A stretch of DNA of 56,487 nt, from assembly GCF_000003605.2 (NCBI RefSeq), contig NW_003129358.1, forward strand, positions 176,915 to 233,401, written 5' to 3'. This document shows, one piece after another, positions 1 through 13,135 of the stretch. Source of the DNA: Saccoglossus kowalevskii (lineage: Eukaryota; Hemichordata; Enteropneusta; Harrimaniidae). The first letter of the stretch is position 1. Each line of letters opens with the position of its first letter. The notes below the pieces were generated by a model. It did no database searches. It was given only the letters and a program-made list of their open reading frames with translations, and was not told the origin of the DNA. A program made the position numbers and the translations under genes.

Positions 1-2
1 TT

Positions 3-531
3 ACCCAGGACGGAAAAGACAGTATTTGTATGAGAAAACAAATACGTGGATTGTTTGCTCAAGCCAACTTTTTATACATAGATTTAGTAAATGTTCTCTT
101 TATGTTAAGTGTACGCTATTTCGTGGTTATTGTTCAAATTTGTATTGTAGTTACCTTTGGTCGGATTTTACTGTGGCAGATTTTAATCGTATTCGTGTTG
201 CGTATAACAACGCTCTTAGAATTATATGTAATGTTTCTCGTTCTCTTAATAGTAGTATAACAGAGACTTTCGCCAGACTACATGTTGATGATTTTCAGGT
301 TAAACTTAGAAAAATGTGCTACAGTTTTTCGCAACGTATTTTGTCGAGTAAGAACTCTGTTTTAATCAATCTATTATCTAGTGATATTTTTTTTAAATCA
401 CGTATATGGCAAATGTGGCGTGGTCGATTTTATTTAATGCATACTGTGTAATTTGTTAATATTTTTTTTCTTACTTTTTATATGGGCTTGTCCTGAAATA
501 AAAGATAATAAAACTAATAATAATAATAATA
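3..531 (+). mobile_element. 3' end of a non-LTR (LINE, CR1-like) retrotransposon, decayed
   Basis: The conceptual protein matches the region after the catalytic core of CR1/L2-like reverse transcriptases. A segment starting near base 3 with MRKQIRGLFAQANFLY continues, after a frameshift near base 80, into a frame carrying the C-terminal hallmark of a hydrophobic W-S-x-F stretch followed by RIRVAYNNALRII (about 190-230). The protein frame ends at the TAA at 449-451. It is followed by a short AT-rich 3' UTR and a tail of AATAAAAG and (TAA)n ending near 531, which is how many LINEs of this type end. The 5' part lies outside the window. The frameshift shows that the copy is dead. The class is fairly sure; the exact clade is a guess. 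Confidence 0.75.
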
Positions 532-3500
532 TCTATCCGTAACATTGTGGCATATATTAACTTTTGACTTTTGAGCGCCAAAATCAACTTTTGTCACTTT
601 TATAAAATTAAACTCAAATAATTTTTAATGAAGACATGTAGAAGAATATGTATATTATACAAATATAAAAATAGGCGAAATGTTGACCACAATTTTGTCG
701 GCGAAAAAGTTAATTTCACATATATGGAGAAAACATGTTCTCCAGTCACTCATGCTAATTTACCAGTACCGGAATACGCTACGCAGCTTATCCTTGCTTC
801 TTCCTCTTCTGATTGTCAGAAAAAACTATTTGATATCTTCACGTAATATGATATGTATACCACTAATTCTTAAGTGAGATATCATCAGTAAAGTCAGAGG
901 TCAATTTGACGTAGAAAAATAGTGGCTTTATCAAAACACATTTTCATAGATGAAATGTCAGATGCAGTTACGATCGCGACACAGTTACGAAAGCAAAGAC
1001 ACACTGTTTAACATATTAGGCTCACCATTATTTAAGTACCTTAGTTCGACAAGTCATTGTACGTTGGTAGTATGCATTTTGTACGCAGACCACATATCAG
1101 TACACACTCGCTGTTTTTGGAATAAAGTCTTTAACTAAATATGATTTTGTTATCTGGCGTGCTTGAAGTGCTCTGTGTGTTATGTATTTGGCAATCCACT
1201 GCAGTAGTTCGGTATATTACTTATATGTTTGACAGCCATATATAGAGGAGAAATTCAAATATAAGAGGGGCAGGTCCGACAGCAAAATATATTACCGAGT
1301 TTAATAGCAGGGAACATGCCCCATGGTTATTCATTAATACATAAAGGTGTCTTGGCTGTCGTGATAATGTAATTGCGTTCTGGTGCGTTAATGCAATGAT
1401 GCACTGTGGGCTAGTACAGAACATAAACTAAGAAGTGGTGAATTTAGAATGCCGATTCAATGGTATTTCCTATTTAAAGGATTTAGCATAGACCTTAGAA
1501 AAACCCGTATATTTAGATTGAAACATTTCACTTCATGTACGATTCTCGTGAAATATATTGCTCAATGGTAATTACGTAATTACACTATGTGCATACGGTT
1601 CATGTGAACTCCAGTCACATCCTTAGAGACGGACTTGCTGACATCTAGCATAATGTTTTTTCTAAATCTACTTTTAAGCTCAAGGCTGTGTAGAAAGGAT
1701 TGTGATTCAATCAACGGCAGCGATGTCCGTTTACCGACCCCTCCGGCACCTTATAGACTATGTCAACCCCTTCTTTGAACCCTCGCCTATCCACGAAAAA
1801 TGAAAGTCAAAAATAATAAATAGACCAAATCGCCGGAGCATCCCATAATTTACCGAATATGGCGAACACTACAATTACCGTCCTTATATTAAGACAAGAA
1901 AGTAAAAACGAGAACAAACCAATGTGTTTTTTGACAAACATTGCATTTGAATTGATGAACAAGATGTAATTTTGCACGTGTATGGCATCTCAAACACTAT
2001 GTTCAGCCTCTAGCTACGAGTACATCACTAAAGATACCATCGCTCTAGAGAACAGTCGTGACATGTAGAAAGATAATACATTAATTATTTTGTATAAAGT
2101 ATTCTCTCAATTGTTTTTTTCGCCAGCATACATGTACGTCTGAGTAGGCTTTAGTACTTTTTTCCTGATTTCTACTTCCACAGTTTATGGCTTCAGGTCA
2201 TATGTTGACATTGATTTGCCACGAAAGGAAGTTGTAGCATGCGAGAATATCTCGCTACTGTTACAGAATTAATGTCTACGAGTCAATAACCGTGATTGAC
2301 TCGTAGACTCGAGTCACGATTTATTTGTTTAAAGTTATAAACTTTATACTTGGGGTTACAAATTTAGTTCAATACATTCTTCATGGAAGTCAAGTTTTCA
2401 AATTTGAAATCATTACCTCGGAGTTACAAATGTTGCGTAATTACTAAGCTACAAACCTCATGCTTATGAGAATTCTGTGTAATTATGTAATTCCTTGTGT
2501 TACAATCGTTGAGTCATTAATTAGGGTTACTTTTGATTCTAAGTTACAAATTACCTTGATTACTAATTGACCCAATAATCACAATATATTATAAACTGTA
2601 ATTCAAAACATAAACTATTGTTGCTATAAATCGGGCGTGAAAATGAACAGTACACGCTGTATATTAGCGCGTAAAAGGCTGTTCTGCCCATCATGAGTAA
2701 TTGGATGAACAGTTGAAACAGAAAAACGATTACCTTCTAAGTGGGAATACGCTAATACTATATTCAGGTGTTCTTTAAATTGCCATAACAAAAAAATGAC
2801 CATTTTTAGAAATTAGATTTCAAAATTCTTGTCATTCAAGCAGACTGCATTTCAAATGGACTCTATCACTCACACAGGTGATTGATTAAGTCCTCGAGGT
2901 TCTGTTAATTATGTATCTCAGAGTGTAATTTTAAGCAACGACTTCTTCACTGTTACATCACACATAATATGTCTTCGAGTGTAGGTCATGTTTTATATTA
3001 GCAATTCATCAACGTAAAAGCATTCTCCTCACACAATTCCATTATATTTGAGTAGCAGTATACAGGCGAGCGAAAACCTTGTTTCGTGTTCCTTTTTATG
3101 TTATATGTGTGTGTGGTCATCTGCCTAGTCTGTCGCTAATGCCACTCTAAACATAGTTCTTTTACGTTGTGAAGCTTTCGGGAATGTGAATTTGAATATG
3201 TTCATCCTAGGACGTCAGCTGGTGGGGCCCCGTGGTCGCTTTGTCAAGATTTAATTAGATATTTGATTTTTTCAACCGCGGGGGCGGAGTTCCTGTACAT
3301 CTCAATATCCCAATTCGTTTAGAAAGGATTATAGCACTGGCTACAACAGTAAACTAGAATAATTGGCATTACAACCAGGATGTTCAGACAGTTGTGACGT
3401 CAATAACAGCTTCACATTTTATTGTGACATATACACACAAATTCGCGCACTATTGAGTCAGATTATTTCCTCTAAGAATATACCTTAATTCCACGGATTT

Positions 3501-4343
3501 CCGGATTGACCTTAAATGTCTCAGAAATATACAATTACTCGACAAACAAATTCAAACTCACAATTTTATGTAACTCTATATTACACTTCGATATTTTAAA
3601 AATATTAGCAGGAAACCCTGAACCGTTATTACACATTTAGAGCTCTTCAAAACGGGCCGGGTGTCAAGTATATACCACTTAACATAAATATTGTTATATA
3701 TTTTATATATTTTTATATATATATTATTTATTTATTTATTTTCGTCTCGGTAAAATTCAATGCGCCACACTGACTGTTTTGCAAACAATTAGAAAGAACG
3801 CGTAATGAGTACGGTTGTGTTTGAAAAATGTATTTCTGTGTCCAGAATATAGGCTCAAATGTAATCGATTATGCAAGTTAGACAATTATTATACAACAAT
3901 TTTACCCAAAAACAATCCCGTGAGGTTTCCAGGGTACTCCTAGCTTCATTAAAAATGAGATGGTTTGTTCTCGAGATAGCAAAGGGAACATTATCTAATT
4001 AGTTTACCTAGTAAGCATGAATTCAATGCAGAACTAATTTAAACTTTTGCATTGCTCCCAAGGTACATATGTACCAAGTATAATTGAAAGGCGGTAATAT
4101 CGGGGAAATAGCGGGAAGTTGACTAATTATGCAAATTAGGTAATTAGAATGTACAAATTTATATCCACAATTAAAAAAAAAATTGTACTGCCTCAGGCAT
4201 ATATGTCTCAAGTTTAATTGGAATATAATGATTACTTCTAGAGATAATACCCAAAACTAATCATTTCTTATATCCTATAGTATGTATCCGAGTTTCGTTT
4301 GTGGTAATGATAATGGAGGTGGTAACCCAAAGACTCCCGTCGT
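532..4343. other. Intergenic, no gene recognised
   Basis: AT-rich sequence with stops in all frames and no conserved protein segment that I recognise. It contains a 14-bp perfect hairpin (2274-2308, listed separately) and short A/T microsatellite-like tracts such as 3695-3740. Confidence 0.5.
2274..2308. repeat. Short perfect hairpin
   Basis: The arm gtctacgagtcaat (2274-2287) pairs over 14 bp with attgactcgtagac (2295-2308) around a 7-nt loop. There is no T-run after it and no neighbouring gene, so a function cannot be assigned. Confidence 0.6.
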
Positions 4344-4349
4344 GTGCTT

Positions 4350-5290
4350 CACACATGGGAGTCAATAAAATGTAATATCAACCACACATGTAATAACCAT
4401 CAATCACAAATTTCCACTTCAAAAAAAGCCAATGACTTTCCCAGTTTAAATTGGTTACCTAAGCTACATAAAACACCATTTAATGCCACATTTATAGCAG
4501 GTTTATCTAAGTGCTCAATCAATAAACTTTTCATTATCCTAACATCTGTCCTTTCTACAATCAAAGATGGACTTCAAAAATACTGTGATTTTCCAGAAGT
4601 TAATCAAATGTGGATATTTCAGAATTCAATACAACTGATCTCTTTCTGATATTTAAAAAGTTTTCTATACGTTATACTTCCATTACATATTGTCTAATTA
4701 AGAAAGAAAACATCTATCAAGTTTTTTTTGTTTTGTTTTTTAAATATTCACCATGATACAAGTACATTGAATCAGGGTACACAATCACATATAATCACAT
4801 CGTCAGTATGCTTAAATATTTCATTGACAACATATTTGTAGATTTCGGCGGCTACGTTTCTTCAGAACCTTGTAAAAACAGGATGACGAAATCATTCAAT
4901 TTCACATTCAGATATAATGATGATGTACTTTCCATCAATCCTGAAACTACAGAATCAAGTTCTTCTGCCTCGTATGTTGATGTCCTAATTGAATCTAAGG
5001 GTAACCTTTCCACCGTATGTTGTCACTTTCCCTTGCTTCGCAGTAATATCACCCTATCTCCTACATATAGTGTATACATTTCCAGCTATTTGATATGCAC
5101 AGTTTGCACAGATCATGGTGACTTTGCGAAACGTCACAGACTCCTGTTCTCCAAGCTGATATGTTTAAGTTTTTAAGAGAAGTCTTATCTTACCATTCAA
5201 GTGTTTCTATGGCAGATATCATGAACTGGTGACAAAATACGACAAATCACCTAGGCAGATGATCCCTGATTTTTTAACAACATTTGTCCT
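4350..5290 (+). mobile_element. Penelope-like reverse transcriptase relic
   Basis: Several disconnected reading-frame blocks, in the right order, resemble one reverse transcriptase family. They are LNWLPKLHKTPFNATFIAG (near 4450-4505, the LPKLHK motif typical of Penelope-like elements), FIDNIF (near 4818-4840), FNFTFRYNDDVLSINPETT (near 4900-4955, the catalytic YxDD box as YNDD), SSSASYVDVLIE (near 4960-5000) and, in another frame, FYGRYHELVTKYDKSPRQM (near 5205-5260). The segment that normally carries the G-I-P-M-G-T block between FIDNIF and the YxDD box is deleted, and several frameshifts and stops are present. The element cannot be active. Family membership comes from remembered motifs, so the subclass is less sure than the reverse transcriptase call. 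Confidence 0.65.
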
Positions 5291-8013
5291 ATATAGAAGT
5301 TCATGAATTGATTACTTAAATCGATATATGGCGTGTGCTAACAGTGTTTTGCAAAAAAACAGGTATAATAATTATCAACCACAAATATAATATCAACTAC
5401 AATTGTAATAAACCTTTAACTAGTATGCACTCAAATATATTTGATACTCAAATTAAAAGTCTTTCTATTTTTCGTTACATATGTAACGCTTGCTCGGAGG
5501 GCATTGATGTACAACACAAAGCACATTATTACTGTCATGCAATTAAGGTTTACGTTTATTTTTGAGCCGTCAACTTATTTATAGTTTCCAGTGTTTATTG
5601 GAGTCATATGATTATTATTTTTTGGGGTAAATCAAATCGTTCGAGAAAAGACCACCAGACACTTCTTCGGCGCGAGCATGCTGCGGTTGGACATATTAGA
5701 AGTGGTGTTTTACGTATATGCGGTTTTATAACACAGATACAGTTTAATCAAATATTCTAAAAAATATCAATTATTATATGAAATTAACATGATTAATTAA
5801 ATAATATAACAATAAGTAGTATAGTGTAAAACAACATGTTGACATATTTCGAGATTTCGAGCAGAACAAATCCATCTTTCTGTACTTTTGCTCTGTAGAT
5901 ATACTCCCAATTCGTTCATCGCATTCGTTTAGTAAGGAAGCCACCAAGATAGAAGCATCAGTCGCAGAATCTAGAAGCGCGCAACCGAACGTACTTTAGC
6001 GTATAGGACAGACGAGGTCCCCACAAAATTGTCTGATTTCCATACTGAAATCTGTTATTTGTAATGCACCATTTTATATGATGCCGATTTTAGAATTAAA
6101 TACTTGTTACCTTACAATTGCTCTTCTTTTTAAATAGCTTCCGAGAACAACGTTGTATTCCTATTTAGGATACGGGACCTTGAAGCTCAATAATGGGATA
6201 CATTATCGCGAATAATCTGCAATGACATCATACAATTCGCTGGTATTGATAATGCTATAATATAATGATACATAACCGATAGAACGTCTCCTAACGTGAC
6301 ATTTCATGCGCGTTACTTTAAACCAATCCACATGCACACAACTGCATTGACCTGACGTTTAGGTTCACGTATCTTTGACGTAAAAAAATCATTTTTTTCA
6401 AAACACAATTGAACGAAAATTCATGTAATTAATGTAATCATGCAGACGGTGACTTTGTGTTCACAAACGAGACAACGACTAGAGTTGATGGTAGAAACGC
6501 TGAGAAACCCACATACATATCTTGACATTGTTATTTCCAAAGTCATTGGTGCAACACATTTGAACTCGTACAATGAGAGTGGGAACTGCATTGAGGATAA
6601 ACGATAAAAGAAATGCTTGCATATAATGTAAATACAGTTGTTTGTTTAGGTAGTTGTTGATGGCAAAGACTTTGATAAATCGGTGAATTAAAATGTTGCA
6701 CTCTTAAGTTTCTCATATGGTATCGGCAAAGCACATGTGTGTTGATACCAGTGTATTACATAACCTGTCCCCATTCAGTTCAATAATATGACCTCTGTTA
6801 TGCGAAGTTCTACAAATTTGGCCGATCTAAAAAGGTCGTCCCCGTACCACAAATTATCTTAATACTGTATCAGAAATATTTCTCATGTCACCGCACGAGT
6901 TTTGTTTCATAATATTATATAATTTCGTTTTGAGATATATTATTAATACCCACATGGTTACCAACGTTTAAAAATGTTCAGTTGAGAATGATAAATTAAT
7001 GGGTTATATGGAGCATATTCATCTAGAGGAAATGAACTGAGTTTGTTCAGCTTGATTGAAGAACAGGTGGTATTTATCCCTACCACCTGGGTAAGATGAA
7101 TTAAACGAGGTCTTGAATATTGATAGTAGAATAGTATAAAAAGACGAGATACAAAATATGCATGGAGAAGTGGGATGGGCAAATGAGATACTAAAACATT
7201 CAGTAGTGTAACCGACATATTGTATATATTGGATTGTTAATAATCAGTGTTCTGTAAAGCATACAACATAATTCTTTGTGAAGAAGTCGTTATTAGCCTC
7301 CGATGGAACCAATGTATAATTCTGGGAATTATCAGGAATTTCAAAACAGATATGATGACATGGTGACTTTAATGTATCCATGTGTTCAAGTATTTATATA
7401 ATCTGTCTAACTAAAGAGACTTCGTAATGAATTACTAGGCAATTACTATAGTTACCATGGATACAGGGCAACATTGATTGATCGCTTTTTCTATTATGAT
7501 AAACACACATATGCTAAGCAGCAATTCTAAGCTATAATTTGTTTCTATGGTCAGAATATACGTTTACATAGAGTTGTCTGCAGCCATATTGATATTCCGC
7601 GGGAAATGGAGTTCGGTGATTGAACCTTGTCAGCAAGTTGTTGGACAACTAGAGGCACAGTGATGGATAATTGAAGCGTAACAGACTTGGGTCCTTGATT
7701 GAACTTATATTATTACAATAGTTCCATTCGATTATCACTAATTAGCTTAGTTTACAGAATAATTTGTTTGTTATTATTAGGGTCAATGATTATATGTTGA
7801 AACCGACATGTGTATGCTGTGGCATTATAGTACTCCAAAATTATACATTGACTCTGTCTAGCTGATATTACAAAGAGATCCTAACCCCATTATATGAAAG
7901 TAAACATCTTTCTCATACGGAACTACAACAATCAAGTACACCAACGAATATAGAATTATAAATTATCATGCAAATTATAAAAGTAATCTTCAAAACAAAC
8001 AATACTGATAAAA
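5291..8013. other. Intergenic, no gene recognised
   Basis: AT-rich, with short open frames only, none with a recognisable domain. A small hairpin (9-bp stem, caggtggta 7064-7072 with taccacctg 7081-7089, 8-nt loop) is the only structure noted. Confidence 0.45.
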
Positions 8014-8149
8014 TGTAACATAACATGACATGACATAACATAACATTACATTACATTACATTACATAACATAACATAACATAACATAACATAACATAACA
8101 TAACATAACATAACATAACATAACATAACATAACATAACATAACATAAC
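8014..8149. repeat. (TAACA)n microsatellite
   Basis: About 136 bp of a 5-bp repeat. It starts with variant units (ATGAC, ATTAC) and becomes perfect (ATAAC)n over roughly the last 90 bp. It begins 37 bp beyond the C-terminal end of the - strand GIY-YIG reading frame, so on the - strand it reads (TGTTA)n directly downstream of that element and may be its 3' tail. Confidence 0.95.
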
Positions 8150-8186
8150 GCATCGTTTGCAAGTGCTACTGTACTAATTGTCCATG

Positions 8187-9560
8187 TTATTCTATGCTCA
8201 ATACTATTTTCCTTGAGTGACCAAATATGCTTAGTTCTGCCGCATTTCTAGAGGCCTGGTTACGAAATGAGACTGTGTGGTTAATGTTAATTTTTTTAAA
8301 CTCATTTCCAGTGAGCCCGATGTAAGTTCCGTTGGTTTGATTGTCTAATAGTGTAACTTTCGCTTGGTATATGACGCCAGACCAGATAGCATGCCGCAGT
8401 GGGCATTCTTCTAGCAATTACATAGCTTATTTACTTTCGTGTTGTCGGTCGTGGTGTTCATATCGGTCGACATTTGCCGTTTTTTACTGTTAATTGTATC
8501 TTTTATATTATTCATAAACTATAGCTGACTTTGATATATTTCTGTTGAAAGTTTTCCAGAGATTGTTACGGTCAGCTCTACGGTGGATTAAACCATTTGA
8601 CATTACTACACGGCCGGTTTTTTTTTACACTTCTCCGTGGGGGCTCAAACTTTAATTGGTGTTTGAAGCCGCTTTCGCGTAGAGTTTTTTGATAGAGTGG
8701 TGCCGCAATGTCAAACATTTTCTCATCTGATATCGATGATGTTTATTTCTTCATCCGGGATGTTATCGTAAGCCGAAGCGAAACGCAATGCATTGCTTAG
8801 TAGATCTTCGCTTATGGATTGGCAAAATTCCACAACGCCAAAACAAATAAAGTTATAACATGCCTTGTTATCGATGTTGTCAAACCATTTTATCACGGAG
8901 GACGTATTTTTCCACGGGTGGATAACAGTAACTGTGGTGATCTTCTTGTTTATTCTGTCCAGGATTTGTTTTCTTATCTTTCCTAGTTCAGATTTAGATG
9001 GATTAATTAATCTACACGATGGGTTATTTGCGAAGTTTGGTTTGTGGCCTTTTTAAGTTATGTTAACATTTCTCTTCCCACTAACGTCTATTCGGCCGCC
9101 AATTTCTAATGACTGAGCTTTTTTTTTTATTTATTTGCGTGATTTTAACAGCGATAACGTCGGTAAATCTTTTGTAGAATTTTGTCACGTTCTACTCTAG
9201 GGGTTCCCTATGAGCGGACGTTTCCATTTGTGTGGTTCATGGTTCTATCAGCTGGAGACATCAGCTGGGATTAATATTTTTTTCTCATTTAAAATAGCTT
9301 AACATCATTGTTAAGATTTTTGTGAAAACCATTACTCACGGGTTTAAACTTGATAGATGTTATGATGCTTAGCATTCCATCTTCGAATTCTTTTAATTCT
9401 TCTATATGTGGCGGGTTCTTTGTTGAATTAAAAACAATTAAGGTCTGTTTACTTAACGAGTATTGAGCCGGGTTCAGAAAGAATTGTTCTGTTTTTTCGA
9501 TTAGTCGGTGTAGGTAGTCTCTTTGATATATGTATATCGTATCTCGATCGTTTTAACTAG
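8187..9560 (-). mobile_element. Penelope-like element with GIY-YIG endonuclease, decayed
   Basis: Reading the - strand from about 9540 down to 8187 gives, in shifting frames, the blocks of a Penelope-like element in order. An N-terminal segment has RDYLHRLIEKTEQFF and PPHIEELKEFEDGMLSII (9530-9350) followed by ILIPAD. A reverse transcriptase segment has CRLINPSKSELGKISKQILD (near 9010-8950), WKNTSSVIKWFDNI (near 8920-8870), FICFDVVEFCQSISEDLL (near 8855-8800), then FDIAAPLYQKTLRESGFK and WFNPP. A C-terminal GIY-YIG nuclease-like segment (8187-8417) has VIYQAKV, then GTYIGLTGNEFKK and FRNQASRNAAELS. In the family the nuclease nicks target DNA for insertion. Several frameshifts and stops and the lack of an obvious YxDD box show that this copy is dead. 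A (TGTTA)n tract follows the 3' end. Confidence 0.72.
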
Positions 9561-10351
9561 AATATGTAAAACAAAGGAAGACGAAGCGTCAACGCGTGAT
9601 ACAATAACATATTTATTGTCAAGTTATACCAAATGTGAGATACTGTCGTTTCAAACAGAAACATTATGCTCTTAAAATCATGAATATCTCTTGATTGCTA
9701 AGGCAAACTGTTCACACGAGGTGATACGGTGGGTTGTTTATATCTTGAATCTATGTATATTGATAGAACATAAATTAATAATGCGATTGCTCTATGAAAA
9801 CGCTGGTAGGTATGGAGTATAATCTTCCATTGCCATATGTGCGATCAATGATATGATCCATGCATTCCAGGAGCGATACGTTTAACTCTGATGATTCGAA
9901 AATCATTACAATTGAATTGTGTGGGCTTGTGATGAACTGCCTCCAACATACGTTGGTTATGAATACTTTGCAAAGCAAGTAATCTTTCAATAATTTTGAT
10001 TTCAGCCAACACACTAAATGATAAAAAAAACTTCGAATAGTATTCTGTCAGGTTTCATATCTGCACATGCTGTTACAGTATTTTAAGTTATTAAATAATT
10101 TGATACGATTTAATTTCATCAAAATTCACACAGGCACGTTTTCTATCTATTGAGGTTGATTATTTACATTTCAAACTTAATCTACTTTTCCGAGATATTG
10201 GAGTACCGGTACTCACCCTTTTATACCAAAGCTTTTTTGACATGCACTTCAATAATAGCGGACGATATTATTAAGTTGATGGGAAATATACCGAAGGCCT
10301 AGTTATTATTTGGTGACGACAAAGTCGACAGTGTCTCGAAAAGTGTCGGGA
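9561..10351. other. Intergenic, no gene recognised
   Basis: Contains only short open frames with no domain that I recognise. The left part may include more of the - strand Penelope-like element's 5' region. Confidence 0.4.
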
Positions 10352-10743
10352 ATGATGATTTAGAAGTTGTTGTCGATTTTATAAAATCACAAAGAAATGC
10401 ACGCACAGTTTGTACAACTGAACGAGGCGTCGCAAAGGTAAGGAGTTACGTCAGAGCAGATATGCCGACCATCGTAAGCTATTTCACTGAATGAGTACCT
10501 GGCCACATTCTTTGTAGAAAAAAAAAACAGAATAAAACTTATTATGAACCACAAACTGTCTCTGCAATAAATGCTAGTTTAGAAAGATACATCACAGAAA
10601 ACATTTACGAAGCTAGTGAAGCCATGTTTCCGGACAAAGAAAACGCAATATGGGAAGAAAGTAAACCAGGGACTACCGAAGAAGACATCCTAAATTTCAC
10701 GCTGTGGTATTTATTAACCAAGCAGACTTTGTTGCGTCCGGGA
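10352..10743 (+). mobile_element. Decayed Crypton-like tyrosine recombinase fragment
   Basis: One frame stays open for about 130 codons with a single internal stop (TGA at 10493) before TGA at 10744. Its start, DFIKSQRNARTVCTTERGV, resembles the N-terminal DNA-binding part of Crypton-type tyrosine recombinases (F-I-x-S-Q-x-N-x-x-T-x-x-T-x-x-x-V). The later block YYEPQTVSAINASLERYI matches the Y-E-P-x-T/S-L-x-S-x-x-x-S-I-x-R-Y-L segment of the same family. The end, LWYLLTKQTLLRPG, sits where the catalytic arginine block (G-L-R-G) is expected. The C-terminal catalytic residues are missing. The match rests on pattern similarity only; a domesticated KIAA1958-like gene fragment is possible but less likely given the stop. 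Confidence 0.45.
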
Positions 10744-12910
10744 TGAACGGAGGATGTTGTTCCATGGAGATATTACTGTACAACAAAATGGTATGTGGCG
10801 TGAATTTCTGCAGTTCAAAGGAGTCTTTGTCGCTTGTAACTCGAAGTTCGGTTAACTGTTAATTAATGTTCGAGCTACTAAACGTGGACGTTCAATAAAA
10901 ACTAAAAATGCATGTGGTTTTTCAAACGTATTTTTTTTTAAATATGGGCGTGGTCATTTTTGTAACTCGATATCCGGAACTCAGACAATTCAGCATCTGG
11001 CTTTACGGATGCCATTCTTATAAATATAAATGTGGCACATATGTATGTATACAAATCGATTTATATCGACCCGAAACTATTGTGCGTACAATGAATTCAA
11101 CTGAGCAATGTTCTCTATAAAAATCATATAATCAGCGCCACTCAGATATTGATTTTCAAACCCAACCACATACAGATAAACACTCGCTCTAGACTATAGA
11201 CCGTTATCTCGCTGCCAAAAGCATCAAGGAAGCTTGGGATGATTAAATGTATGGCCAAACTCGCCGTGGGGTCTTTGCCTCTGTGGTTCAGCCAACGTTT
11301 TAAACCGCGACTTCAATCGGTTTGTAACATTTGGGTGCAGTACGTAGAAGTGAAGCCCTAAACACAGGCAAGAAACTTTGTTAAGAAATGGATTGATGTA
11401 GAGATTGCATATCTAGACACAGGGAGCCCATAATAAACTGTGCGCATAGACTAGCCGTATGAGGGTGGGGTATTAGTTCCTGGGCTCTCTGTAGTGTTAC
11501 AACAAAATAAATGCGTACAGGGTTGGCGTTGGAACAATTCAATGTGAAAAATTAATTTTTACATACGCAATGGACACACAAACCATGGACGAGACCCATC
11601 ATACGATCATTCTCTGGTAAGAACGCGGTGCATTCAACTTCGAAATTGTACTATAAACAAACGATCTTCCCCTGTATAAAACGACTATTCCGTCTTTCCA
11701 GATTTGTTTTTATAATGAACACGTAATGGAAAAATCAATTTCTGTGTGGCACAAGTAGTAACTATTAACATAAATTATATTAATGGTCAGCATTATATCA
11801 GATATTGAATAATAATAATAATGCGTGTAATACAAATAAATTGATGAAACATATTTGTTGTTTTACTGTCTTAACTACACCTGTTACTGATACATCTCTA
11901 ATAATCAGAAGACACGTGCACTGTAATTTGTAAACTTCAAAACTAATAAAAAACATATGTCACGAAATATATTGATGAACAAATTAACCTATTAGGTATA
12001 GTTCTCTGTATCAGATATCTCATATTGCTATCATCTCATTTTACAAGCGACTTGTGTGTCATCCACAGGAAATAACACATGGTAGTTTTGTTCGTGTATT
12101 TTCACGCATCGTTTATACAGGATACCATCACATAAACAGCGAACCGCATTTAATACTTATCTTAGAGCAAGGGTACCACTATCGAGTATAGTATTTGCAA
12201 AACAAGACTTAGTATTTACTGTTGAATGTGTGATGTAATTACCAAGTCTTACAAATACCTGATGAGCGGTGTTTGTTCCAATATCATAATATTCTTCCAT
12301 TGTCTGAAAAATACTATACTAACTTTTTTGAAATATACACAATTCTGATGGAGAAATCAATAGTATAATAATATGACGGTCATCTTGAATTTATGCAAAT
12401 AAGGAATGTTAAAATAGTCACACATTCCAGTACCTTTAGACAAGAAAGTCGCTTTTTAAATTACTAAGAAATGTTGAATGGAGATGGAGATATGCTGTGT
12501 TATGGTGCCGTGGCGACCATTTTGAATTTATGCAAATTTAGAAGAAATGCACAAGGATGACGTTATGCCATCATGCCTATTCAGTATCATGCCTGAGTGT
12601 ATGGTCTCAGTAAACAAAATGTAACAAAATATTTTGTATAGACTCCAAATCCAGGTTCAGCTCAAAAAAACCATTTGCCTGTCAGACTATATATGCCATT
12701 GACCAAATTAGACGACCACCGAAGGTGACGTAATTCAAGGCATAATAAGATGGACATAACGTCGCCTTAATCAGGAAATAGTTTTATGTTTATCATGTTC
12801 AGACATCATTCATTCAGTTAGCAACATATCAACACTATTCCAAGCAGGTAGTTTTACTTGTGCGTACTTCCAACAAAAAAGTCGTGTGGCGAATTGAAAA
12901 TTGAAATTTA
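10744..12910. other. Intergenic, no gene recognised
   Basis: No supported reading frame, RNA gene or long repeat seen. The first part may be the decayed remainder of the Crypton-like element. Confidence 0.4.
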
Positions 12911-13135
12911 CTACATATATTCTATAGCTCCCATGTCAAATAAAGTAAATACAGTGGTGTTATTGGTTGGTTTGTGTCATAACGTCCTGTAAGGGATTAT
13001 AATTGATATGTTTAAAACGAATTCAATACATTGTACTACATATATTCTGTTGCTCCCATGCCAAATAAAATAGATAGTGACGTTAGTGAATGGTTTGTGT
13101 CACACCGGTCTGTAGGGGAATAAAGAGCGACTTGT
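12911..13135. repeat. Diverged tandem duplication, period about 125 bp
   Basis: Two copies start with ctacatatattct (12911 and 13036). Both continue with gctcccatg(t/c)caaataaa, a variable stretch, ggtttgtgtca and ctgta(a/g)ggg. Many substitutions separate them, so the duplication is old. Function unknown. Confidence 0.7.

Noticed and set aside
8014-8149. (TAACA)n as an internal telomere repeat
   Set aside because: The animal telomere repeat is TTAGGG (or TTAGG in many arthropods). A TAACA pentamer fits an ordinary microsatellite.
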